22,871 nt of DNA from Lachnospiraceae bacterium (GTDB taxonomy: Bacteria > Bacillota_A > Clostridia > Lachnospirales > Lachnospiraceae). The stretch lies in NCBI GenBank assembly GCA_016291475.1, contig JAEEXJ010000051.1, positions 1-22,871 of the forward strand. Direction: 5' to 3'. Below are positions 1 through 7,527 of the stretch, in pieces (position 1 is the first letter of the stretch; the number at the start of each line of letters is the position of its first letter). The translations under genes and the position numbers were made by a program. The notes under the pieces were generated by a model that saw only the letters and a list, made by a program, of their open reading frames with translations, searched no databases and was not told where the DNA came from.

Positions 1-16
1 CGTCTGAAGCAGACAT

Positions 17-89
17 GCGATAGTAGCTTAGTTGGTAAAGCGCCACCTTGCCAAGGTGGAGACCGCGGGTTCGAGCCCCGTCTATCGCT
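17..89 (+). tRNA. tRNA-Gly (anticodon GCC)
   Basis: The 73 bases fold as a complete cloverleaf. The seven-base acceptor stem GCGATAG (17-23) pairs with CTATCGC (82-88), and the discriminator is T89. The anticodon stem CCACC/GGTGG encloses the loop TTGCCAA, so the anticodon is GCC (50-52), which reads glycine GGC/GGU codons. The T arm has loop TTCGAGC with a five-pair stem that includes one G-T pair. No 3' CCA is encoded. A run of seven T follows almost directly and may help end transcription. It is the only accepted gene on the plus strand and points toward the minus-strand gene at 151-942. Confidence 0.97.
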
Positions 90-150
90 CTTTTTTTATG
101 CCTAAACCCCGGAATTTTATACGGTTGAGGGATTATTATTTTTTCCGCAA

Positions 151-942
151 CTATTTAAAGCTGTTATAATACCCCAGAAGCAATTCCCGAGAAACAGGAA
201 CCTCGTAATCTTCCAGCTCTTTATACAGCAGATGAGTCAGATTATAAATATTCTTCCACATATCCTGAGGGTTTTCGCTGAACACATATGTGCTTCTGAT
301 TTTGTCTTTTACTTCTTCCGGCAGATTATCCATATCATGGTTATATCTGCTTTCTAACCTGTAGCAGTCCCCAAGCAGATCAATATACTGATTCCTGACA
401 AATTCAAGCTCCCCGATCGCCCGTAGATAATTACCGCGATTAACGGCTACAGCTGCATGCATCAGATGGAACCAGAAAGTATCCCGAACCGACTCTATAT
501 CCTTTTTAAACTTATCTCCGAATATTCTGTCATCTATAAACTCTCTTGACCTTGTCATTTTAGCCTCAACAGTACCCGATTTATCATAGATAACTTTAAA
601 ATTCGGCTTTAATGCTGCCGCATTCAGGTAACCGCCATACCCGATGTCTATCTCCAACAGGTTCTTTAATACATAAACCTGAATATGCCTGGATTCATCC
701 TGCTTGAACCAAAGAACATCATATTTATCGCTTATCCTTTGATGCATAAAATCCATTACTTCCGGCATGGAATCACCTGAATCAAGTGCTACCACAAAAT
801 CCAGATCGGACTTTTCATCATGATATCCCACAGCCCCGGATCCTATTTGGACCAGGGATATAATTTTGTCGCATTCTTTAGCAGCAGATACGATATCATC
901 AAAAGTATTTTGTCTGTCCTTTACACTAAAAACCTCTCCCAT
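151..942 (-). CDS. Nucleotidyltransferase-fold protein (AadE/ANT-like)
   Basis: The 263-residue protein has the minimal nucleotidyltransferase signature. There is a Gly-Ser pair at residues 34-35 (IGSGAVGYHDEKSDLDF), metal-binding aspartates D46 and D48, and a third acidic position at D99 in LLEIDIGYGG. The C-terminal half (from about residue 150) looks helical, as in aminoglycoside or lincosamide nucleotidyltransferases. From the family one expects transfer of NMP from an NTP to a small molecule, protein or RNA end. The substrate cannot be read here, and a resistance role is not shown. The ATG start has an AGGAG about eight bases upstream. It lies 47 bp after the 2H-phosphoesterase-like gene on the same strand, so the two may be co-transcribed. 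No clear terminator hairpin is seen in 98-150. Confidence 0.75.
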   Translation of the reverse strand: MGEVFSVKDRQNTFDDIVSAAKECDKIISLVQIGSGAVGYHDEKSDLDFVVALDSGDSMPEVMDFMHQRISDKYDVLWFKQDESRHIQVYVLKNLLEIDIGYGGYLNAAALKPNFKVIYDKSGTVEAKMTRSREFIDDRIFGDKFKKDIESVRDTFWFHLMHAAVAVNRGNYLRAIGELEFVRNQYIDLLGDCYRLESRYNHDMDNLPEEVKDKIRSTYVFSENPQDMWKNIYNLTHLLYKELEDYEVPVSRELLLGYYNSFK

Positions 943-989
943 TTCAAAACTCCTATATCAATATTTTTTCCCTGCATCAATAATACTTT

Positions 990-1529
990 TTAACCTTGAA
1001 GATCTACCGTGAATATCTCCTCTACCGGAAAAGAAATCTTTACCAAACCGATAGACGAAAACTTTCCGGCGACTTTTTCAAATCTGCGTATAATCAAATC
1101 TCCTGCCTTAAAGAACGCTTCCGCATCATCTTCAGACATAAGTGCCAGTGCACAATGAGGCACCCATCTGTCCGGCAGATACCATTCGTGCCCGGATGTA
1201 TCGAAATCGCTCATCATACCGTGAATCTCTCTTTGTATATCATACATACTGCAGTTCATAACAGGAGAAGCAAATATAGTTCTGGTATCCGTAAAGAAAC
1301 CAAGTGACCCTATATAAGCAAATAAAGCGGCATGTGATGACGCAAAATCTTCCATTATGTGCCTGCACTTTTCCTCATCCACATCGTTAAAACAAGCCAG
1401 TGTCACATGCGGTCTTGTTTTCCACTCCAGATATTTACTGCTCAACTTTTCCTTATCCAATAGCTTCGGATACTCAAACAATTTTTGTTCGGTTTCATGG
1501 TCAAAGTACAGTTCAATCGCGTATTTCAT
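990..1529 (-). CDS. 2H phosphoesterase / 2'-5' RNA ligase-like protein
   Basis: The 179-residue protein has the two spaced His motifs of the 2H phosphoesterase superfamily: PHVTLA (H41, T43) and VPHCALAL (H125). This family acts on 2'-5' or cyclic phosphodiester bonds of RNA or nucleotides. The second motif reads H-C-A, where the family normally has H-x-T or H-x-S; the alanine codon GCA is clear in the DNA. The ATG start is preceded by GAGGAG. Its leader is very short, because the T tract of a strong terminator ends only about 15 bp upstream, so expression probably needs read-through or a promoter hidden in the hairpin. Family assignment is fairly secure; activity is not. Confidence 0.75.
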   Translation of the reverse strand: MKYAIELYFDHETEQKLFEYPKLLDKEKLSSKYLEWKTRPHVTLACFNDVDEEKCRHIMEDFASSHAALFAYIGSLGFFTDTRTIFASPVMNCSMYDIQREIHGMMSDFDTSGHEWYLPDRWVPHCALALMSEDDAEAFFKAGDLIIRRFEKVAGKFSSIGLVKISFPVEEIFTVDLQG

Positions 1530-1544
1530 ATCTGCTCCTCTCTT

Positions 1545-1585
1545 AATAAAAAAAGCCTCATCAAACTTTCGCTTGATGAGGCTTT
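1545..1585 (-). terminator. Rho-independent terminator after the GH3-like gene
   Basis: A perfect 13-bp stem (1552-1564 with 1573-1585) encloses an eight-base loop. On the minus strand it is followed by a run of seven U, then A and UU. There is no T run on the plus side, so it acts for leftward transcription. It would end the glyA-hom-lysC-GH3-like transcription unit. Confidence 0.92.
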
Positions 1586-1736
1586 GGATACATATAAGCT
1601 GTATAGCTGAGATTACGTTCTATACAAAACTTCTTCCTCATCATACGTAGCAGAAACAGATCCCTGAGTAGTGTTCACGGATGTGGTAGTGACTGTATCT
1701 GTTGTGGTGAGGATAAATCTAATCATAATTTTTTGA

Positions 1737-3572
1737 TCAATACTGAACTCCGGTGAGATCGACTCCCATGGAAGCAGCAGCCTGTTCATACTCTCCTCTG
1801 AGTCTTTCGAGCTCATCGGCATATCTTACTCTGTAGATTCTTGTCAGCGCATCGTCAATTCTCTGCTCTGAGATAACGCCTTCCGCTACAGCGTCCAAAA
1901 TGCCCTGTACTGCGGCTCTGGGATCGGGAGATGAATAAATCATGTCACAACCCGCTTTAAGGGCCATTACAGCCGCATCAGAGGCCGTATAGTACGAAGT
2001 GATCGCAGCATCGCTTAAAGGTCCGCTGATAATGACTCCGTCGTATTTAAGCTCATCACGAAGGACTCCGGTTACGGTCTTGTCCGAAAGTGATGAAGGA
2101 AGTGAATCGCTGTCTATGGACGGATAGATGACATTACTCATCTGGATCATTGAAGCTCCGGCATTAATAGCCGAAAGCCATACCTGGAACTCGTTACTTC
2201 TGAAATCTTCAATACTTCTGTCGCTTACGGCTCTTCCCCAAAGAGGGTTCTGAGCGCATGCCGCAAGACTGGGGAAATATCTGTAGACGGGTGTCACGCC
2301 TGACTGGGCAAGTCCGTCTGCCATTGCGGTTACATAGGGCGTAATCGCCGCAGCATCGTTACCGTAAGAAGCATTTGCTCCGATTCCGCCTGCGGTAACG
2401 GAAAGGTCTGCCACAGGGGCAAAATCAACCGTAATACCTACGCTGTGAAGTCCTACGCCTACATTTATACCTACATTAACAACCTGTTCCACATCGCCTG
2501 TCGCAGCCGCATCCGCAGGTGTCATGGACGAAGTGATGACCCCTGCTCCCACAAGTCCGGATTCATTAAGTCCGGTCTCGGAAGTCGCGAGGAATACGGG
2601 ACGGCTTACAAGCGTTGAAGTTGTAGCCATCATTTCAGAGAACTGGTTGGCATTGGTTACATTCTTGGAAGAATATATTATACCGCCGGGGCAGAAATCC
2701 GAAAGTGCCGCTGCGGTTCCTTCACCCGCTATCATTACACGATCAACGCCTGTGATGGATTCGGGGGTAATGAACATTAGTCCCTGAACCTTCTCTTCAA
2801 GAGTCATAGCCGCAATATCGGAAGCAATAAGCGCATCGAGCTGCTCCAAAGGTGTGGGACCGAGGTCTTCGACGGTTGGTGCTGGAGGCTCTTCGCTTAC
2901 AGGCTCCGTCTGAGCCTGCTCCTGTGCCTGAGCTTCAAGCTGCTGCTGAGCTTCAAGTTCCGCCGCTGCCTGCGCTGCTCTTCTTTCCCTGGCTATATTC
3001 ACAAAGAACTTTATTCCGAAAAAGAGACCGCATCCTATGAGTGCAAGAATAATAACCAGTATCACATATGCGGTAACCTGCTGACGGATACGCTTTCTGT
3101 GTCTGGCTTCGCGCCTTATCCTCTCATTTTCGGTCTGTTCCCTGAGAGCATCACGGCTTACTTTCTTTTCTTTTTTCTCTTTTTTCTGTGATTTTTCCGA
3201 CTTGGAATCTGTTTCTTCGGAAGACTTTTCTTCGGATGTCTTATTCTCGGAATCTTCACTTTCCGCAGAAGCCAAAGCCTCCCGGACATCAGCATCTTCC
3301 GAGATTTTTTCATCCTGAGTTTCATCGGAAGGTGTTTCTTCTTCGGAAGTCTGCTCCTCGGGAGATGCCTCGTCGGATGATGCTTCGGGTGAAGCATCTT
3401 CTGCAGGTACTTCTTCGGATGCAGATTCTTCGGTTACGGTTTCTTCGGAATCTGTCTCTTCGGTTTCGGATGAGGTTTCCTCTTCGGTCACTTCATCCGT
3501 TACCTTGTTCTTGATTTCCTCACTTGTCTGTGAAGAGTTGTTCTTCCTGTTTTTCTTCTTATGTCTGCTCAA
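1737..3572 (-). CDS. Membrane-anchored GH3-like protein, probably catalytically inactive
   Basis: The 611-residue protein has four parts. Residues 13-125 are very rich in Ser/Glu/Thr/Asp. Residues 126-165 are basic (a KKEKKEKK stretch). One membrane span lies at about 166-191. An Ala/Gln/Glu-rich, coiled-coil-like stalk (196-221) leads to a glycoside hydrolase family 3 TIM-barrel-like domain (about 245-590). The GH3 frame is recognisable (LEEKVQGLMFI, FCPGGIIY, VDFAPVADL, YDGVII). The key residues have gone: the usual KHFPG is R-Y-F-P-S (431-435), no D-x-H follows, and the nucleophile position after GVIIS is Gly517-Pro518. The start is TTG with AAGGAG eight bases upstream; no ATG occurs before the domain. 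The topology puts the acidic part in the cytoplasm and the domain outside. It lies 48 bp after lysC. Confidence 0.85.
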   Translation of the reverse strand: MSRHKKKNRKNNSSQTSEEIKNKVTDEVTEEETSSETEETDSEETVTEESASEEVPAEDASPEASSDEASPEEQTSEEETPSDETQDEKISEDADVREALASAESEDSENKTSEEKSSEETDSKSEKSQKKEKKEKKVSRDALREQTENERIRREARHRKRIRQQVTAYVILVIILALIGCGLFFGIKFFVNIARERRAAQAAAELEAQQQLEAQAQEQAQTEPVSEEPPAPTVEDLGPTPLEQLDALIASDIAAMTLEEKVQGLMFITPESITGVDRVMIAGEGTAAALSDFCPGGIIYSSKNVTNANQFSEMMATTSTLVSRPVFLATSETGLNESGLVGAGVITSSMTPADAAATGDVEQVVNVGINVGVGLHSVGITVDFAPVADLSVTAGGIGANASYGNDAAAITPYVTAMADGLAQSGVTPVYRYFPSLAACAQNPLWGRAVSDRSIEDFRSNEFQVWLSAINAGASMIQMSNVIYPSIDSDSLPSSLSDKTVTGVLRDELKYDGVIISGPLSDAAITSYYTASDAAVMALKAGCDMIYSSPDPRAAVQGILDAVAEGVISEQRIDDALTRIYRVRYADELERLRGEYEQAAASMGVDLTGVQY

Positions 3573-3620
3573 AATCTCAGCTCCTTTTATCCGGGGGAAA
3601 CCCTCGGAAAATTGAAAACT

Positions 3621-4943
3621 TTACATTTTTGTCTCGACAAAAATATCGTAGATGGCCTTGATAGCCGTCTCGAAATCGGAATTAGCCACACCGATGATGA
3701 TGTTGATCTCGGATGAACCCTGATCAATCATCTTAACGTTGACATGTGCATGAGCAAGTGCGGAGAAGATTCTTCCCGCAGTTCCTCTGGTTGACTTCAT
3801 ACCGCGTCCTACAACAGCGATAAGTGCAAGATCTGACTCGATATCAATGGTATCGGGATCTGTCATTCTGCGGATAGCGGAAACAACGCTCTGCTCCTTA
3901 TCCCTGAACTCATCCTGATGTACGAATACGGTCATGGTATCGATACCGGAAGGAAGGTGCTCAAAAGAGATATTGTTCTCCTCAAATGCCTGAAGAACTC
4001 TTCTTCCGAATCCGATCTCGGAGTTCATCATATCTTTATCAACGTTAACGGCGCAGAATCCCTTCTTGCCTGCAATACCGGTAATGACATACTTGGACTT
4101 CTTGGAAGTGGTCTCTACGATCCATGTTCCGTCATCTCCGGGGTCATTGGTATTTCTGATATTGATGGGAATGCCTTCCTGTCTTACGGGGAAGATGGCA
4201 TCCTCATGAAGAACTCCGGCTCCCATGTATGCGAGCTCTCTGAGTTCTCTGTAAGTAATGGTCTCGATCTTGGCAGGATTCTTGATGATCCTGGGATCGG
4301 TCACCATAAATCCGGATACATCGGTCCAGTTCTCGTAAACATCGGCATGGATCGCACGGGCAACGATGGAACCTGTGATATCGGATCCGCCTCTTGAGAA
4401 AGTCTTAACAGTGCCGTCAGCATATGCACCGTAGAATCCGGGAATAACGGCTCTCTCAACTTTTTCAAGCTTCTTTCCGAGATTCTTGTAAGTCTTCTCG
4501 GAATCGTAATTTTCTGTTTTCTTGTCAAAGATAATATACTCTGCGGGATCAAGGAATTCATATCCGAGATATGCAGCCATTACGCGTCCGTTGAGATACT
4601 CTCCTCTGGATGCGGCATAATCCTTGTCAGCTCCTGCTTTAAGGTTCTTAGCGATAAGATCGAACTCTTCAGTAAGATCAAGTTTAAGTCCGAGTCCGTT
4701 TATGATCTCATCGTATCTTGCGCGGATATTCTTAAGGCACTCCGCAAAGCTTCTCTCGTCCGAAACACTGTCATAGAGATTGTAGAGCATGTCGGTAACT
4801 TTGGTATCTCTGGGAGATCTCTTACCGGGAGCAGAAGGAACCACATATCTTCTCTCTTCGTCCGCTCTGATGATATCGCCGACCTTCTTGAACTGCTCGG
4901 CAGAAGCAAGTGAGCTGCCGCCGAATTTTACTACCTTTGCCAT
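3621..4943 (-). CDS. lysC: Aspartate kinase
   Basis: The 440-residue protein phosphorylates L-aspartate to aspartyl phosphate, the first step toward lysine, threonine and methionine. The N-terminal kinase domain begins with the KFGGSS nucleotide-binding motif (residues 6-11) and has the SRGGSDITGS motif in mid-protein. Tandem ACT regulatory domains fill roughly the last 130 residues, with VVGRGMKSTRGTAGR and MIDQGSSEINII. The length is normal for a monofunctional enzyme. The frame could extend to a TTG at 4964, but AAGAGGA at 4954-4960 fits the ATG at 4943, so that start is used. It lies 24 bp after hom. Which end product inhibits the ACT domains cannot be read from the sequence. I use lysC as the general symbol; thrA would also be defensible. 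Confidence 0.95.
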   Translation of the reverse strand: MAKVVKFGGSSLASAEQFKKVGDIIRADEERRYVVPSAPGKRSPRDTKVTDMLYNLYDSVSDERSFAECLKNIRARYDEIINGLGLKLDLTEEFDLIAKNLKAGADKDYAASRGEYLNGRVMAAYLGYEFLDPAEYIIFDKKTENYDSEKTYKNLGKKLEKVERAVIPGFYGAYADGTVKTFSRGGSDITGSIVARAIHADVYENWTDVSGFMVTDPRIIKNPAKIETITYRELRELAYMGAGVLHEDAIFPVRQEGIPINIRNTNDPGDDGTWIVETTSKKSKYVITGIAGKKGFCAVNVDKDMMNSEIGFGRRVLQAFEENNISFEHLPSGIDTMTVFVHQDEFRDKEQSVVSAIRRMTDPDTIDIESDLALIAVVGRGMKSTRGTAGRIFSALAHAHVNVKMIDQGSSEINIIIGVANSDFETAIKAIYDIFVETKM

Positions 4944-4967
4944 TTTTTCATAATCCTCTTTCAAAAA

Positions 4968-6176
4968 TTATTCATATACTCTGATGCTGCCGAGTATTCT
5001 GATGCCGGCCTTGGAAGCGGCCGCATCGAATTCCGACTGAGTCATCTTAGCTGTAATAAAACCGGTCTCGGATCCTGCGCTGATACCTTCATCGGCGCCT
5101 GCAAACTCTGCCTTAACAGCCTCTGCATCTCCTGATGAACATCTTACGAAAAATCTGTACTCGGAATCGGACAGAGATGCCGCCTTAACGGGAGTTTCAT
5201 CCCATCCCTTATACATGCAGGAAGATCCTTTTCTTGCAGCGTCGATAACGTCCGCAACAACGGCACTTGCGGTTGCAAGCTTTCCAGCACCTTTTCCGTA
5301 ATACATGGTCTCACCGAGCATGTTACCGGTTACGAATACCGCATTGAATACATCGTTTACACCTGCGAGAGGATGAGACTTGGCAACAAGGAATGGTGCT
5401 ACCATTGTACTTACGCTGTCATCATCATTTCTGGATGCAAGTCCGAGGAGTTTGATGCTGTATCCGGCTTTTGAAGCAATGGTGATGTCGGAACTTGTGA
5501 TCTTGGTGATGCCTTCGGTTGAAACAGCATCGGAATCAACAAAATGCCCCGACATAATGTCGGAAAGAATAGAAATCTTTCTGGCAGTGTCATGTCCTTC
5601 GATATCCGCAGTGGGATCTTTCTCGGCATATCCGAGATCCTGTGCGATCTTAAGGGTATTGGAAAAATTGGCACCGTCCTGCTCCATCTTGGTCAGAATG
5701 AAATTGGTGGTACCGTTAAGGATACCTGCGATCTTGGTGATCCTCTCAGCAGTGAGCGCAGTGGTAAGCGTTCTGAGAACGGGAATACCTCCGCCCACGC
5801 TTGCTTCGAAAAGATATGCGCATCCGTGAGCTTTGGCAACCTGAATAAGCTCGGCGCCGTGCTTGGCAACAAGCTCCTTATTGGATGAGCATACGCTCTT
5901 TCCCTTCTCGAGAGCAGCTTTGGTAAATTTGTAAGCGGCTCCGACTCCTCCCATGGTCTCGCAGACGATAGATACTTCAGGATCACCTATAATAACATCT
6001 ACGTCATGCACGATCTTAGACTCATTGGGATCTCCGGGGAAATCACGAAGATCGAGTATGTATTTAACGTTAACCTTGTCTCCCGAATTATCGGAAACGT
6101 ATGAATTGTTGCGGTCGATAACTTCCACAACTCCGCTTCCTACGGTTCCGTATCCGAATACAGCTACTTGAATCAT
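4968..6176 (-). CDS. hom: Homoserine dehydrogenase
   Basis: The 402-residue enzyme reduces aspartate semialdehyde to homoserine with NAD(P)H, the branch point to threonine and methionine. The N-terminal Rossmann motif is VFGYGTVGSG. The family motifs SNKELVAKHG, ASVGGGIPVLRTL and GILNGTTNFILTKM follow in order. A shorter C-terminal region after about residue 310 may be a diverged ACT-like domain. The ATG start has TGGAG about seven bases upstream. It sits 20 bp after glyA and 24 bp before lysC, so the three genes are almost certainly one operon. Confidence 0.96.
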   Translation of the reverse strand: MIQVAVFGYGTVGSGVVEVIDRNNSYVSDNSGDKVNVKYILDLRDFPGDPNESKIVHDVDVIIGDPEVSIVCETMGGVGAAYKFTKAALEKGKSVCSSNKELVAKHGAELIQVAKAHGCAYLFEASVGGGIPVLRTLTTALTAERITKIAGILNGTTNFILTKMEQDGANFSNTLKIAQDLGYAEKDPTADIEGHDTARKISILSDIMSGHFVDSDAVSTEGITKITSSDITIASKAGYSIKLLGLASRNDDDSVSTMVAPFLVAKSHPLAGVNDVFNAVFVTGNMLGETMYYGKGAGKLATASAVVADVIDAARKGSSCMYKGWDETPVKAASLSDSEYRFFVRCSSGDAEAVKAEFAGADEGISAGSETGFITAKMTQSEFDAAASKAGIRILGSIRVYE

Positions 6177-6196
6177 TTCAGTCTCCAGTCAATTAC

Positions 6197-7438
6197 TTAT
6201 TTATTCAGAGGGTACTTCTCTGTAAGGGCCATTACGATAGCCTTTGCTTTCTCAACGCCTGCTTCCTTCTCCTTAACAATGATGCTGATAGCTTCAGCGA
6301 GCTGATCCATATCATCGGTGTTAAGACCTCTTGAGGTAACAGCGGGAGTACCGAGTCTGATACCGCTTGTGACATTAGCCTTCTGAGGATCGTTGGGAAT
6401 GGTGTTCTTATTGGCAGTGATATGTGCCTCATCAAGCAGAGCCTCGATCTCCTTGCCGGTCTCATTGAAAGGAGTGAGATCAAGGAGCATCAGGTGGTTG
6501 TCGGTTCCGCCCGATACGATCTTAAGACCTCTTGAGATAAGACCCTTTGCAAGAGCCTGCGCGTTGTCATAGATATTCTGCTGATATACCTTGAATGAAG
6601 GATCGAGTGCCTCTTTGAAGCATACTGCTTTTGCAGCGATAACGTGCATAAGAGGTCCGCCCTGGATTCCGGGGAATACTGCCTTGTTGAGCTTGTGCTC
6701 TTTGGCAAACTCTGCGCTTGAAAGGATCATTCCTCCTCTGGGTCCGCGAAGAGTCTTGTGAGTGGTGGTGGTTACTACATGTGCATAAGGAATGGGGCTG
6801 GGATGAATTCCTGCAGCAACAAGTCCTGCAATGTGAGCCATATCTACCATAAGATATGCACCAACCTCATCGGCGATCTCTCTGAAACGCTTGAAGTCGA
6901 TGGTACGTGCATAAGCGGAAGCACCTGCGATGATCATCTTGGGCTTGCACTCTTTAGCAATCTCCTCAAGTTTGTCATAGTCGATGAATCCCTCATCGTT
7001 AACACCGTAAGGGACAACATTGAAATAAGTTCCGGAAATATTGACCGGTGAACCGTGAGTAAGATGTCCGCCATGATCGAGGTTCATGCCCATAATGGTG
7101 TCACCGGGCTGAAGGAGTGCAAACTGAACCGCAAGGTTTGCCTGTGCTCCGGAGTGGGGCTGAACATTTGCATATGTGCATCCGTAGAGTTCCATAGCGC
7201 GATTTCTAGCCAGTTCCTCAACTACGTCAACGCACTCACATCCGCCATAATAACGCTTTCCGGGATATCCTTCGGCATATTTGTTGGTGAGAGGGCTTCC
7301 CATAGCTGCCATAACAGCCTTGCTTACCCAGTTCTCGGATGCGATCAGTTCCAGATGTGAATTCTGTCTGTTCTGCTCATCAACGATGGCCTGCGCGATC
7401 TCGGGGTCTACGTTCTTTACTTCATCAAGCGAATACAT
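6197..7438 (-). CDS. glyA: Serine hydroxymethyltransferase
   Basis: The 413-residue PLP enzyme interconverts serine and glycine, passing a one-carbon unit to tetrahydrofolate. The PLP lysine is K228 in [14 protein letters not shown], and D199 lies in VDMAHIAGL. Other conserved parts are LIASENW near the N terminus and [15 protein letters not shown]. The length is standard. A strong AGGAGG precedes the ATG. It is the first gene of glyA-hom-lysC. The operon links one-carbon and glycine supply to the aspartate family, possibly through the threonine-glycine connection (inference). No glycine riboswitch or T-box could be recognised in its 89-bp leader. Confidence 0.97.
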   Translation of the reverse strand: MYSLDEVKNVDPEIAQAIVDEQNRQNSHLELIASENWVSKAVMAAMGSPLTNKYAEGYPGKRYYGGCECVDVVEELARNRAMELYGCTYANVQPHSGAQANLAVQFALLQPGDTIMGMNLDHGGHLTHGSPVNISGTYFNVVPYGVNDEGFIDYDKLEEIAKECKPKMIIAGASAYARTIDFKRFREIADEVGAYLMVDMAHIAGLVAAGIHPSPIPYAHVVTTTTHKTLRGPRGGMILSSAEFAKEHKLNKAVFPGIQGGPLMHVIAAKAVCFKEALDPSFKVYQQNIYDNAQALAKGLISRGLKIVSGGTDNHLMLLDLTPFNETGKEIEALLDEAHITANKNTIPNDPQKANVTSGIRLGTPAVTSRGLNTDDMDQLAEAISIIVKEKEAGVEKAKAIVMALTEKYPLNK

Positions 7439-7463
7439 TTAAAAACCTCCTGCAAAAAAATAA

Positions 7464-7492
7464 ATTAATTCGTTGTATTTTTACGTTTTGAA
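7464..7492 (-). promoter_or_regulatory. Possible glyA operon promoter
   Basis: In the 89-bp AT-rich gap before glyA a weak match is TTCAAA (7487-7492), a 17-bp spacer, and ATTAAT (7464-7469). A/T tracts lie upstream. Both hexamers are only 4/6 matches, and the preceding kinase gene has no visible terminator, so read-through from it is also possible. Confidence 0.3.
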
Positions 7493-7527
7493 AAAAACTA
7501 AAAAATCTTAACATTGCGTAACTATGA

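Noticed and set aside
2852..3514. Plus-strand frames opposite the acidic tail and stalk of the GH3-like gene
   Set aside because: Low-complexity codons for Ser/Glu on the minus strand create long open frames on the other strand and in other phases; no coding signal of their own.
3590..3606. Imperfect hairpin CCGAGGG/CCCCCGG in the lysC-GH3-like gap
   Set aside because: Seven positions with one mismatch and no U run; too weak to call a terminator, though it might slow transcription.
7439..7527. Riboswitch (glycine, T-box or SAM type) ahead of glyA
   Set aside because: The leader is only 89 bp, AT-rich, and shows no conserved box or paired helices.
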